A stretch of 64,000 nucleotides of DNA, from assembly GCF_018448935.1 (NCBI RefSeq), contig NZ_RCWC01000027.1, positions 1 to 64,000 on the forward strand, in the 5' to 3' direction. The notes under the pieces are model-generated. The model searched no databases. It was not told the origin of the DNA and saw only the letters and a list, made by a program, of their open reading frames with translations. Of the stretch, positions 15,114-22,999 are shown piece after piece. The translations under genes and the position numbers were made by a program. This DNA is from Photorhabdus noenieputensis (GTDB taxonomy: Bacteria > Pseudomonadota > Gammaproteobacteria > Enterobacterales > Enterobacteriaceae). Positions within the stretch are counted from its first letter, which is position 1; every line of letters starts with the position of its first letter.

Positions 15114-17748
15114 CCGAAACTTACGCTTGCAAGTTATCCTGAGTGCCGTTGATAAAATTACCCGTCCTTTCAAGAGTGCGCAGGCTTCTAACAAACGGCT
15201 GGCTGAAACCCTTCGCCAGTCGCGCCAGCAACTCCGGGAACTGAACCAGCAGGCCGGACGGATCGATGGTTTTCGCAAGGTAAAGCACCAATTGCTAGAA
15301 ACCCGGCAGGTTTACCGCAGCGCTACCGAACGCGTGGCAGCACTGAACCGTGAAATTAACGCCAGTCAGAACCCGACACAGGCCCAAATCAACCAGCTAC
15401 AGCGGGCAAAAAACGCAGCCAGGCAGTTCGAGGAAAAAAATCAATCCCTGAGTCAGTCCCTGCAACGTCAGCGTGATGCCTTGCGCGCCAGCGGTATCTC
15501 AACTAACCAGCTTGGACAGGCGCAGAGACGGATAAACGCGGACATCAACCACACAACCAATATGCTCCAGCAACAGGAGCAGCAGCTTGGGCGTTTGAGA
15601 CAGCAAGAACAACGGTTGGCTAATGCCCGCTCTCGCTACCAAAAAATGAAAGATGTGCATAACCAAATGACGGCAACCGGTGCTGCGGCAACGGCAGCGG
15701 GTGTTGGTGCGCTCTATGGTGCTAAACGGGTGATGATGCCGGGTTATGACTTTGACGTGGGGATGTCGAAGGTGCAAGCGCTGACCCGTCTGGATAAGCA
15801 TTCTCCTGAACTAAAAAAATTGCAGGAGCAGGCGCGGCATTTAGGCGCAACAACGGCATTCACCGCCAATCAGGTCGCGCAGGGACAGAGTTTTTATGCA
15901 ATGGCCGGCTTTACTCCAGACCAGATACGATCAGCCATGCCTGGTACATTGGCGATGTCATTGGCGGGTGATACCGATTTAGCCGCGACGGCGGACATTG
16001 GTTCCAATATCCTGACGGGTTTTAAGCTGAAATCCGAAGAAATGGGGCGGGTGAGTGACGTACTAGTGGGTGCTTTTACTCGTTCTAACACTAATCTGAT
16101 GATGCTGGGTGACACCATGAAGTATGTCGCCCCTGTAGCGGCAGGCTTAGGGGTTGATATTGAAACCGCCGCTGCGGCGACGGGTAAGCTCGGTGATGCC
16201 GGTATTCAGGGTAGTATGGCGGGTACCTCCCTAAGATCCATTTTAGGACGACTGGCTGAACCGCCTGTTGCTGCCGCGAAAGCGTTGGCAAAACTGAACA
16301 TTCAGACTAAGGATGCCAAGGGTAATCTCCGTGCCTTGCCGGATATCCTGACTGAGCTGGACAAGAAAACGACTAAAATGGGTAACGCTCAGCGTGCCGG
16401 CATTTTCAAAGCCATTGCCGGGGAAGAAGCCTTTTCCGCTCTGTCGGTATTGGCTGAAAGAGCCGGTACGGGGGAATTGCAGAAATTCATCAAAGAATTG
16501 AAGAACGCCCAAGGTGAGGCCAGGAAAGTCGCCGATACTATGACTAATAACCTTGACGGCGACCTGAAAAGTCTGTCATCGGCGTGGGAAGATATCGGTA
16601 TTCAAATTTTTGGCGGTGTGAACAGTCCCTTGCGTGGGATCACCCAGCGTATCACCAAAATTATCAGTAAAACGGGTGAGTGGATGAAGGCCAACCCTGA
16701 ACTGACCAAAACGTTAACAATGGTGAGTATCGGGCTGGGTATTATTTTGACGGTTTTTGGTGCGATTACGCTGGCATTGGTTGCTCTGTTGGGACCACTG
16801 GCAATCGTTAAATTTGGCCTGTCAGTGTTGGGTATCAAGGGAGCAGGTTCAATGCTACGTCTTGGTAACGTGTTTTCCTATATTGGGAAAATGGCGATGT
16901 GGCTGGGGCATGTTATGTGGACAAACCCCATTTTAGCGGTTATCGGTTTGATTGCTGTGGGCGCTTACCTGATCTGGAAATATTGGGACAAACTCGGCCC
17001 GTGGTTCCAGAACTTATGGAACAACATTTCGAACTCTGTTTCCACCACATGGGAAAACATCAAACAGCGGGCATTAGCCAAATGGAATGAGCTGGTCGCT
17101 GACACGAAAAAAATTCCGTCCGAATTTAAGAAGATTGGCGGTGAGTTTGTTGAAAATCTTAAGGCAGGCATTGAGGAAAAATGGGAATCCCTGAAAAAGA
17201 AATTCTCCGAACTGGGCAAGATGGTTAAAGACGCCTTGACTCCTGACTTTATGCAGGAAGAAAACCAAGATCCCAAGCAAAAGGCGGCATTGAATGCTTA
17301 TAAGGAAGCTACCGGTCCGATTGGCGGCATACTGGCGGGTGGATTCGATAAAGGTGGTTACATCCCGACGGGCAAGATTGGTATCGTGGGGGAATATGGC
17401 CCGGAGATCATCAATGGCCCCGCCCGCGTCACTAGTCGCCGTCAAACGGCTGCATTGGCGACAATCGCGGCCCTATCTGTAGGGGCAGTCTCGCCAGTCA
17501 GCGCCCAAAATGCTCCGTTGCATCCATACAGTTTGCCCGCGTCACAGTATCAGACATCGGTTGTTTCAGTTGCTAACCAGATCCAGGACAACAGACGATC
17601 CATTTATGAAATTCATATACACGCCGTTCCCGCACAATCCGCACAGGATATTGCTCAGGCGGTGGCTCGTGAACTGGATCGCCGTGAGCAACAACAACGC
17701 GCCCGCGCTCGTAGCTCATTTTCTGATAGAGAGGACTTTTATTCATGA
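15106..17748 (+). CDS. T: Tail tape measure protein (P2 gpT)
   Basis: Tape measure protein of 880 residues, setting tail length (P2 T has 815). I chose the ATG at 15106 (MSDRNLRLQVILSAVDKITR), which overlaps the E' end. The first ~190 residues are Gln-rich coiled coil. The conserved tape measure domain follows (about 230-450: LGATTAFTANQVAQGQSFYA, AGLGVDIETAAAATGKLGDA). Hydrophobic segments lie around 540-625, then a helical part, and the C-terminus has GFDKGGYIPTGKIGIVGEYG. Its length against the tube can be used to predict tail length. It is intact. Confidence 0.94.
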   Translation: MSDRNLRLQVILSAVDKITRPFKSAQASNKRLAETLRQSRQQLRELNQQAGRIDGFRKVKHQLLETRQVYRSATERVAALNREINASQNPTQAQINQLQRAKNAARQFEEKNQSLSQSLQRQRDALRASGISTNQLGQAQRRINADINHTTNMLQQQEQQLGRLRQQEQRLANARSRYQKMKDVHNQMTATGAAATAAGVGALYGAKRVMMPGYDFDVGMSKVQALTRLDKHSPELKKLQEQARHLGATTAFTANQVAQGQSFYAMAGFTPDQIRSAMPGTLAMSLAGDTDLAATADIGSNILTGFKLKSEEMGRVSDVLVGAFTRSNTNLMMLGDTMKYVAPVAAGLGVDIETAAAATGKLGDAGIQGSMAGTSLRSILGRLAEPPVAAAKALAKLNIQTKDAKGNLRALPDILTELDKKTTKMGNAQRAGIFKAIAGEEAFSALSVLAERAGTGELQKFIKELKNAQGEARKVADTMTNNLDGDLKSLSSAWEDIGIQIFGGVNSPLRGITQRITKIISKTGEWMKANPELTKTLTMVSIGLGIILTVFGAITLALVALLGPLAIVKFGLSVLGIKGAGSMLRLGNVFSYIGKMAMWLGHVMWTNPILAVIGLIAVGAYLIWKYWDKLGPWFQNLWNNISNSVSTTWENIKQRALAKWNELVADTKKIPSEFKKIGGEFVENLKAGIEEKWESLKKKFSELGKMVKDALTPDFMQEENQDPKQKAALNAYKEATGPIGGILAGGFDKGGYIPTGKIGIVGEYGPEIINGPARVTSRRQTAALATIAALSVGAVSPVSAQNAPLHPYSLPASQYQTSVVSVANQIQDNRRSIYEIHIHAVPAQSAQDIAQAVARELDRREQQQRARARSSFSDREDFYS

Positions 17749-18209
17749 TGGCCGCATTGGGTTTATTTGTCTTTATGCTGAAAACCACGCCATACCAGAG
17801 CTTGCAACACCAACAATCATGGCGCTATGGATTTAACAATCGGGTGGGTGCCCGTCCTGCTTTCCAGTTTATGGGGCCAAATAACGATACTATTATACTG
17901 TCCGGCACCCTGTACCCTGAAATCACCGGCGGCCGGTTGTCCTTGCTGGCCCTGCAATTGATGGCTGAGAGTGGCAAGGCATGGTCATTTCTGGATGGTA
18001 GCGGCACGATTTACGGCATGTTTATTATTGAAAGTATCGACCAGACCAAAAGTGAATTTTTTATCGACGGTACCGCTCGTAAAATTGACTTTACCGTCAC
18101 GTTGCGCCGTGTGGATGACAATTTAGGGGAGATGTTCGGCGACCTTCGCACCCAAATGACTGACTTGAAAACCCGTGTCACACACAAATTGGGCGGGCTA
18201 TTTTCATGA
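17745..18209 (+). CDS. U: Tail protein (P2 gpU)
   Basis: A 154-residue protein of the gpU family, close to the P2 length of 159. Landmarks are the N-terminal GLFVFMLKTTPYQSLQHQQS, WRYGFNNRVGARPAFQFMG and the middle DTIILSGTLYPEITGG. In P2 it is needed for tail formation. Overlaps with T and D are four bases each. Confidence 0.93.
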   Translation: MMAALGLFVFMLKTTPYQSLQHQQSWRYGFNNRVGARPAFQFMGPNNDTIILSGTLYPEITGGRLSLLALQLMAESGKAWSFLDGSGTIYGMFIIESIDQTKSEFFIDGTARKIDFTVTLRRVDDNLGEMFGDLRTQMTDLKTRVTHKLGGLFS

Positions 18210-19315
18210 TTTCTTTACCTGATATGCTAAAACTAGATTGGGTAACCGGCAAAACTAATACACCTGTGTATGTTCTCAGTGCTGGTGACAAAAATGTCAA
18301 TGCCCGCATTCAGTCACGGTTAATTTCCCTGAATCTAACCGACAATCGGGGTTTTGAGGCTGACCAGTTGGATATTGAACTGAATGATAGCGATGGTCTG
18401 TTATCTCTGCCTCGTCGTGGGACGGAGTTATCTCTGCATCTGGGCTGGCAGGGGGAATCACTGATCCACAAAGGTAAATTTATTGTGGATGAAATCGAAT
18501 ACAGTGGTGCGCCGGACAAGATAATCATCCGTGCCCGTAGTGCAGATTTTCGGGCGACGCTTAATATCAATCGCGAGGTGGCTTATCACCAGAAAACGAT
18601 CAACGATATTGTGCACACTATTGCCGTGCGTAACGATTTGACGCCGAAAGTGGACAAAATGCTAGCCAACATCACCCTCAGTCATATTGACCAGACTAGC
18701 GAATCCGACGGCAATTTTCTAACCCGGTTGGCAAAACAGGAGGGTGCCATTGTCATGATCAAGAATGGCTATTTGCTTTTTATCCGACAGGGGCAGAACA
18801 AAGCCGCCAGCGGGCAGTCCCTGCCTTCGGTTATCATTACCCGGCAGTCTGGAGACGGTCACCGTTTTTCACTGGCTGACCGGGGCGCTTACACCGGCGT
18901 TTCCGCCAGTTGGCTTAATATCCGTAACCCGAAGCAAAAAGAGAATATCACTGTCAAAAGCAAGCGAAGTAAGACCAATCAGCAGCAAGAAGAGAAAAAA
19001 CAGGACCATTATCTGGTTGGCAGTGAGGGCAACGTTTTTGTGATGAAGCACATCTATGCTAACAAGGCCAAGGCCGAACGTGCAGCTAAAGCAGAATGGG
19101 AGAAAATTCAGCGCGGTGTTGCTTCGTTCTCAATCCAACTGGCAAAGGGGCGGCCAGAGTTGTTCCCTGAAATGAAAGTCAGAGTGAGCGGCTTTAAGCC
19201 CGAAATCGACACGGCAGACTGGACGCTGGTGACTGTCACACACACACTGAATGACAATGGATTAACGTCATCCTTGCAATTGGAAGTGAAAATTTCTGAT
19301 TCAGATATGATATAG
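18206..19315 (+). CDS. D: Baseplate hub protein (P2 gpD)
   Basis: A 369-residue hub protein of the gpD family (P2 D has 387), equivalent to T4 gp27. It connects the tube to the spike. Landmarks are LINLTDNRG-like text near residue 45 (SLNLTDNRGFEADQLDIELN), RRGTELSLHLGWQG, and the C-terminal DWTLVTVTHTLNDNGLTSSL. The last tail gene; ogr follows after 54 bases. Confidence 0.93.
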   Translation: MISLPDMLKLDWVTGKTNTPVYVLSAGDKNVNARIQSRLISLNLTDNRGFEADQLDIELNDSDGLLSLPRRGTELSLHLGWQGESLIHKGKFIVDEIEYSGAPDKIIIRARSADFRATLNINREVAYHQKTINDIVHTIAVRNDLTPKVDKMLANITLSHIDQTSESDGNFLTRLAKQEGAIVMIKNGYLLFIRQGQNKAASGQSLPSVIITRQSGDGHRFSLADRGAYTGVSASWLNIRNPKQKENITVKSKRSKTNQQQEEKKQDHYLVGSEGNVFVMKHIYANKAKAERAAKAEWEKIQRGVASFSIQLAKGRPELFPEMKVRVSGFKPEIDTADWTLVTVTHTLNDNGLTSSLQLEVKISDSDMI

Positions 19316-19369
19316 TTGCTTTAGTGCCAGTTTCAGCTATGGCAACCTGTTTGTTGAGGTACTCGCGTT

Positions 19370-19588
19370 ATGATGAGATGCCCCTTATGCGGCCACGCCG
19401 CCCACACTCGCAGCAGTTTTGAACACACAACCCAAACTAAGGAACGTTACAACCAGTGCCAAAATATTAATTGTGGCTCAACGTTTGTTAGTCATGAAAC
19501 CTTTGTGCGGTTCGTCACCAAGCCGACATTGATTGAAGCGGTTCCACCGCATCCTGATAGTGGACAACAGACCGTGCTGGTATTCTGA
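19370..19588 (+). CDS. ogr: Late gene activator, Ogr/Delta zinc finger
   Basis: A 72-residue zinc-binding activator of the Ogr/Delta family; P2 Ogr also has 72. The metal ligands are CPLC near the N-terminus and CQNINC about 25 residues later. It recruits RNA polymerase to phage late promoters by binding TGT-N12-ACA, two good examples of which occur at 3284 and 6006. Translation may start at the first or second Met. Its presence next to a full tail set suggests the locus still controls its own expression. Confidence 0.93.
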   Translation: MMRCPLCGHAAHTRSSFEHTTQTKERYNQCQNINCGSTFVSHETFVRFVTKPTLIEAVPPHPDSGQQTVLVF

Positions 19589-19618
19589 ACGAATAGTTGT
19601 CGATGAGTAAATAATTAA

Positions 19619-19658
19619 AAAAAGCGTTCCATTATTTATAGTGGGGCGCTTTTTTTAT
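19619..19658 (+). terminator. Terminator after ogr
   Basis: AAAGCGTTCCA and TGGGGCGCTTT arms, with two G-T pairs, form a hairpin followed by TTTTTT. It ends the late operon and marks the right boundary of the tail locus. Confidence 0.75.
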
Positions 19659-19732
19659 GTGAAAAATATTTTTTCTGAGGGGCTTCGGTGTGGTGGGGAA
19701 AGGATTTATCCCATAGTCGCCTTAAACTATAT

Positions 19733-20008
19733 TCAATTTTCAGGTGCGTGTCTGTAATTCACTAAAATCTGATGGATAGCTAAAACAGCATCAGAAAAAT
19801 CATCATCTACAATATAAAAATAACATTCAGGAACGTTTAACACTTTGGAAAATGCGCACATTATTTCAAAGGTTGGCTGATGCGTTCCATTTTCATACTG
19901 TGACACTCTCGCTCGTGCTGACTTTTCATCTATGCCAGCCGCAATTCCGAGTTTTTCTTGCGTGATATTTGCACGTAAACGAGCTGCTTTTAAACGTTTG
20001 TTAATCAT
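19733..20008 (-). CDS. XRE-family repressor, copy 1 of 3
   Basis: A 91-residue helix-turn-helix protein (MINKRLKAARLRANITQEKL, then RVSQYENGTHQPTF and VPECYFYIVDDDF). It probably acts as a prophage immunity repressor, in the position of P2 C. It is divergent from the Ner-like gene at 20416, which would give a two-repressor switch. Copies 2 (20709) and 3 (23253) are identical to each other and differ from this one at about seven residues. An inverted repeat at 20018-20044 just upstream is the likely operator. Confidence 0.85.
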   Translation of the reverse strand: MINKRLKAARLRANITQEKLGIAAGIDEKSARARVSQYENGTHQPTFEIMCAFSKVLNVPECYFYIVDDDFSDAVLAIHQILVNYRHAPEN

Positions 20009-20017
20009 AAAGTTAAC

Positions 20018-20044
20018 CGTCAGTTATTAGAAATATAGCTGACG
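20018..20044. promoter_or_regulatory. Operator-like inverted repeat of repressor copy 1
   Basis: CGTCAG (20018-20023) and CTGACG (20039-20044) are perfect arms 15 bases apart, ten bases upstream of the repressor start. The same element with arms CGTCA/TGACG precedes copies 2 and 3, and a TTGACA-like sequence lies further upstream on the minus strand. Autoregulation is inferred. Confidence 0.55.
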
Positions 20045-20120
20045 ATATATGTAACATTTCTTAGTGCTTTTTTTGTCAAAACTTACTTAACAACAGTCTT
20101 AATGTTTAATTTGTTATTTA

Positions 20121-20279
20121 TGATAATTAAAGATTTAATTGCTATATATTTTATTTAATCTGGTTTGTTTTTGCAAAAATGGCTTGTGTATAAATTTTTT
20201 GGCAAGGTGAAGTAGCATGAAGATTAGTTACCAAGAACGAATATTTTTGATGCTTGAGCACGTTATTTTAGCTATGAAC
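20121..20279. repeat. 160-bp duplicated segment, copy A
   Basis: This stretch is repeated with a few changes at 24599-24758. It starts TGATAATTAAAGATTTA and ends CACGTTATTTTAGCTATGAA. It covers the region between repressor copy 1 and the Ner-like gene and includes the start of a small ORF (20217). Confidence 0.8.
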
Positions 20280-20285
20280 ATGTAA
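20217..20285 (+). pseudogene. Small phage ORF, truncated (22 codons)
   Basis: The frame reads MKISYQERIFLMLEHVILAM and ends two codons later. GGCAAGGTGAAG lies upstream as a possible ribosome site. In the repeated copy at 24695 the same start is followed by coding-like sequence in another frame (RYFSYERFQQYLTCEDLEKI), so both copies seem to carry a shared one-base deletion. The 22-residue frame is probably the remnant of a ~57-residue gene. Confidence 0.4.
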
Positions 20286-20415
20286 AGTCAAATCATTAAC
20301 GATAGTCACATATATTTTCTTTAAGAATGTTGACGTAATGTTTAGTATTTCTTAACATGAATCGTGTTAAGGAATTCTTAGCAGAAAAATTAAATGAATC
20401 GAAAGGAAGACTATC

Positions 20416-20631
20416 ATGAATAAAACAATCTCTGGTGACTGGCATCCAGCAGATATTATTGCAGCTCTAAAGAAACAGGGAACAAATCTTTCAGCCGTAT
20501 CACGTAAAGCGGGATTAGCGTCATCCACATTAAGTAACGCGCTATATCGCCCGTGGCCAAGAGGAGAAAATCTGATTGCCACCGAACTGGGTTTACATCC
20601 ATCTGATATTTGGCCATCGCGTGGAAGGTAG
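20416..20631 (+). CDS. Ner/Nlp-family regulator
   Basis: A 71-residue Ner/Nlp helix-turn-helix protein (MNKTISGDWHPADIIAALKK; LSAVSRKAGLASSTLSNALY; LGLHPSDIWPSRGR). A clear AAGGAAG precedes the start. It is close to the gene at 10635 but ends right after the domain. It is divergent from repressor copy 1, as Mu ner is from c, so it probably opposes or limits early transcription. A strong hairpin follows at 20651. Confidence 0.87.
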   Translation: MNKTISGDWHPADIIAALKKQGTNLSAVSRKAGLASSTLSNALYRPWPRGENLIATELGLHPSDIWPSRGR

Positions 20632-20650
20632 AGAAGGGTGAACTCAAGCC

Positions 20651-20678
20651 AATGGCGCTGGGTACGGTTAGCGCCATT
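20651..20678 (+). terminator. Hairpin after Ner-like gene
   Basis: AATGGCGCT and AGCGCCATT are perfect 9-base arms around a 10-base loop, 20 bases after the stop. The T run is weak, so termination is likely but not certain. Confidence 0.5.
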
Positions 20679-20708
20679 ATTGGGTGTCAGTGCTATCTCA
20701 AACAGTAC

Positions 20709-20984
20709 TCAATTTTTAGAAGTGTGTTTGTAATTCACTAAAATCTGATGAATAGCCAAAACGACATCAGAAAAATCATCATCTACAATATAAAAATAAC
20801 ATTCAGGAACGTTTAATACCTTGGAAAACGCACACATTGTTTCAAAGGTTGGCTGATGAGTTCCATTTTCATACTGTGATACTCTCGCTCGTGCTGACTT
20901 TTCATCTATGCCAGCCGCAATCCCTAGTTTTTCCTGCGTGATCTTTGCACGCAAACGAGCGGCTTTTAAACGCTTGTTAATCAT
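20709..20984 (-). CDS. XRE-family repressor, copy 2 of 3
   Basis: A 91-residue protein identical to copy 3 (23253) and differing from copy 1 at about seven positions, such as K for N in RAKITQEKL and KHTSKN at the C-terminus. The upstream ~90 bases, including the CGTCA/TGACG arms, are also copied. No divergent ner-like gene follows on its upstream side, so it is an orphan repressor. If the operators remain, all three proteins could repress each other's promoters. Confidence 0.84.
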   Translation of the reverse strand: MINKRLKAARLRAKITQEKLGIAAGIDEKSARARVSQYENGTHQPTFETMCAFSKVLNVPECYFYIVDDDFSDVVLAIHQILVNYKHTSKN

Positions 20985-21293
20985 AAAATTAACCGTCAGT
21001 TATTAAAGATGTAGTTGACGATATATGTAACATTTCTTAATGATTTTTTTGTCAAAACTTACTTAACAAAAATCATATAGTGTTAACGGCACTAACAGTA
21101 ATCATTTAGCTATTAAAGAATATTATAGTGTTTAGTAACTTTGCTAAAGAATTTGCTAGGTAAGTACCACATTACGTACATTTAAGGGACATCTCAGGAT
21201 TCGGAAAATAAAGCACGTTAATTCGGCAACAGTGGTCGTAGTGGTCTATGCTGTTGCGCCAGAGGTAATCCCCAGCTAGGTTGATATGCTCCT

Positions 21294-21363
21294 ACCCCAG
21301 CGATAACAGATACTGCAATAGTGACTTATCGAGGGTACTTTCCTGTTCGGCCTTGATAAATGA
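21294..21363 (+). repeat. 70-bp direct repeat, unit 1
   Basis: Starts ACCCCAGCGATAACAGATAC and recurs at 22370-22439 with about three changes. The two units flank the intron remnant and hicAB. Nearby GGGTCTACTCAAC also occurs twice (about 21557 and 22356). This suggests duplication or recombination around the hicAB module. Confidence 0.8.
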
Positions 21364-21545
21364 AGATGGTTCAACCGTAAAGGTGGTCGTCGCCAACTGA
21401 CGTGGAAAAATCTGAATCTGATCCTGAAAATGCTGGGTTATCCAACGAAATGGAAAACCCGATCAATATTCAGGGCTCGCTGAATATGTGTGGGGGTTCT
21501 GATCTATGCGGTAGTTCCGCATGTCCGGTTCTAAGGAGGGGTCCG
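21363..21545 (+). pseudogene. Group II intron 3' remnant
   Basis: The frame from about 21367 reads WFNRKGGRRQLTWKNLNLIL, then KMLGYPTKWKTRS, which resembles the C-terminus of group II intron reverse transcriptases. After its stop comes ATGCGG-TAGTT-CCGCAT, a hairpin followed by GTCCGGTTCTAAGGAGG, a pattern typical of intron domain V and the 3' end. The lower stem is degraded and everything upstream is missing, so only the tail of an intron survives. Recognition is by pattern alone. Confidence 0.5.
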
Positions 21546-21608
21546 TTTGGGTAACCAGCGGGTCTACTCAACTCAAACCCCAATTAACAAACTTAAGAAG
21601 CAAAAAGC

Positions 21609-21667
21609 GACGTCATTGTTTGACATCATAATGGAGCCAAAGTAGAATGATGTCATTAAATGACGTC
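21609..21667. promoter_or_regulatory. Paired operator half-sites upstream of hicAB
   Basis: GACGTCATT-GTT-TGACATCAT (21609-21629) and ATGATGTCA-TTA-AATGACGTC (21647-21667) are reverse complements of each other apart from the central three bases or so. They lie just upstream of hicA, centres 38 bases apart. Such paired sites fit binding by HicB dimers or tetramers. Confidence 0.65.
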
Positions 21668-21680
21668 AATGGGATGAAAG

Positions 21681-21959
21681 ATGATTAAGGTTAAAGAGCT
21701 GAGTTCAAAGCACCGCAAGACCCTTGCGGATGTGCTGACCATCCCGCCGAAATCCGGCATAAAATGGGATGATGTAGTCAGCCTGATTAACAAACTGGGG
21801 GGGAAGATCAAGAACGGCAACGGATCACGCCGGAAGTTTATCCTCATGGGCTCAGTCTATCAGACTCATCAACCTCATCCTGGTAACGTAATGGATAAAG
21901 GCGCAGTAAATGGCCTTCGTGAGTGGTTCGAAAATGTAATAGGAGTCGAACATGATTAA
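21681..21959 (+). CDS. hicA: HicA-family mRNA interferase toxin
   Basis: A 92-residue toxin of the HicA family, which cleaves mRNA using a double-stranded RNA-binding-like fold. Landmarks are SSKHRKTLADVLTIPPKSGI, the WDDVVSLINKLGGKI segment with the substrate-binding region, NGNGSRRKFIL and the catalytic-type histidine in YQTHQPHPGN. The end overlaps hicB by eight bases. It looks intact. Confidence 0.88.
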   Translation: MIKVKELSSKHRKTLADVLTIPPKSGIKWDDVVSLINKLGGKIKNGNGSRRKFILMGSVYQTHQPHPGNVMDKGAVNGLREWFENVIGVEHD

Positions 21960-22299
21960 AAGCAACAATATTATGACTATCGACGGCCATCCTGCTTCTG
22001 TTACCTACGAAGCAGAAATTAGGGCCTTTCGCGGCAAATTTCTGGATGTCACCGGATATTGTGATTTCGTATCAAACAGTATTGACGGGCTTGAAAAAGA
22101 GGGACAAATCTCACTGGCTGAATATATAGAAACGTGCGAGGAAGAGGGAATTAACCCATTCAAGGAAGAGGGCAAGCTAAAATCTTTTACTCTTCGTTAT
22201 CCTGGCTGGTTGGAAGCTCGCTTGACTGCGGTGACAATATCACACGCAGTCTCAAAGAACCAGTTCATAGTTCAGCTGCTTGAGCGGGAACTTCAATAA
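21952..22299 (+). CDS. hicB: HicB-family antitoxin
   Basis: A 115-residue partner of the HicA toxin. The N-terminal part is the degraded RNase H-like fold of HicB (VTYEAEIRAFRGKFLDVTGY, then CDFVSNSIDGLEKEG). The C-terminal ~45 residues (FTLRYPGWLEARLTAVTISH, ending QFIVQLLERELQ) are a ribbon-helix-helix-like DNA-binding part. It should bind the operator at 21609-21667. Confidence 0.88.
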   Translation: MIKSNNIMTIDGHPASVTYEAEIRAFRGKFLDVTGYCDFVSNSIDGLEKEGQISLAEYIETCEEEGINPFKEEGKLKSFTLRYPGWLEARLTAVTISHAVSKNQFIVQLLERELQ

Positions 22300-22369
22300 A
22301 ATAGGTAACGCCGGACAGTGACAAAACTTGTTTTTATTGCTGTTTGGGGTTGTTGGGGTCTACTCAACC

Positions 22370-22439
22370 ACCCCAGCGATAACAGATACTGCAATAGTGA
22401 CTTATCGAGGATACTTTCCTGTTCGGCTTTGATAGATGA
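22370..22439 (+). repeat. 70-bp direct repeat, unit 2
   Basis: Second copy of the unit at 21294-21363, differing at about three bases (GAGGATAC for GAGGGTAC, GGCTTTG for GGCCTTG, ATAGATG for ATAAATG). It lies 70 bases after hicB. Confidence 0.8.
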
Positions 22440-22527
22440 AAAAGCCTACAGTATGTAGGATTGATAGATCTGTTAAGGTGATGGTTAACTTTTAATTAAT
22501 TATTTCTTATGAAAGTAGTTTGTGGTG

Positions 22528-22549
22528 AAAGCCCCGTTTAAGGGGCTTT
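22528..22549 (+). terminator. Hairpin terminator
   Basis: AAAGCCCC-GTTTAA-GGGGCTTT is a perfect 8-base hairpin ending in TTT. It could end hicAB transcription. Confidence 0.6.
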
Positions 22550-22645
22550 GTCGTCAATGTGGACATTGGGTGGACGATGATAGAAAAAGTATATTTATTT
22601 TCAATATATTATGGGTTGTATGTAGACACCATCCCTGTCTTTTCC

Positions 22646-22669
22646 CCCGCCTTATGGCGGGATTTTTTT
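22646..22669 (+). terminator. Rho-independent terminator
   Basis: CCCGCC-TTAT-GGCGGG followed by ATTTTTTT is a classic terminator. Confidence 0.8.
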
Positions 22670-22749
22670 ATCTGGCTAAGATTAATTCACTTTAAAATCA
22701 ACCAGATAAAAGTTTTACAAGCAACTGTAAGTAGCGTGGAAATTTTCAA

Positions 22750-22761
22750 GTGTGGACACTT
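22750..22761 (+). other. Possible attachment core, left
   Basis: GTGTGGACACTT lies 27 bases beyond the end of the integrase remnant and is repeated at 25830-25841 on the far side of the HigBA/ParDE modules. The position next to int is that of a phage attachment site. Inference only. Confidence 0.35.
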
Positions 22762-22787
22762 TTGAGTGCTACGGTTGCTTATGATTG

Positions 22788-22988
22788 CTAAATTTCCATG
22801 CCGCCATTCAGTGGGTTTAACGTGATTGCAAATTGCAAATAGTCGGGTGCCAGATGAGCATACGCCATAGTTTGTTGTATATTGGCATGACCGAGTATTT
22901 GTTGCAGTGCAACAATGTTTCCACCTTTCATCACAAAATGACTCGCGAATGTGTGGCGTAGAACGTGCGTTGCTTGGAGTTCTGTCAA
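22788..22988 (-). pseudogene. Phage integrase, C-terminal remnant
   Basis: Sixty-six codons remain from the catalytic end of a tyrosine recombinase. They include the box II motif THVLRHTFASHFVMKGGNIV with its His and Arg, the GHANIQQT segment with the second His, and the catalytic Tyr in MAYAHLAPDY. The N-terminal two thirds, including the first catalytic Arg, are missing; the break lies at about 22988. The strand and position beside a C-type repressor (23253) match P2-like int-C order. It cannot be active by itself. Confidence 0.82.
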
Positions 22989-22999
22989 TAACTGTACGG

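Larger units (their letters stand above)
20985..21680. other. Non-coding mosaic upstream of hicAB
   Basis: No intact gene. It holds the copied control region of repressor copy 2 (to about 21080), an unassigned AT-rich stretch, a 70-bp direct repeat unit (21294), a probable group II intron 3' end (about 21363-21545) and the paired operator sites of hicAB (21609-21667). Confidence 0.6.
22300..22787. other. Non-coding stretch with repeats and terminators
   Basis: No supported gene. It contains the second 70-bp direct repeat unit (22370-22439), two strong terminator-like hairpins (22528-22549 and 22646-22669) and the 12-base GTGTGGACACTT (22750-22761) near the integrase end. Roughly 140 bases from 22528 resemble 25789-25925, where the hairpins are decayed. 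Confidence 0.6.

Noticed and set aside
17510-17836. Frames antisense or shifted within the tape measure and other long genes
   Set aside because: They overlap strongly supported genes and have no independent evidence.
448-19588. A complete, viable P2-like prophage
   Set aside because: Capsid, small terminase, head completion, tail X and holin genes are missing, and no complete integrase or replication gene is present in the window.
22559-22765. A 68-codon frame between hicB and the integrase remnant
   Set aside because: It reads through a strong terminator hairpin and resembles nothing known.
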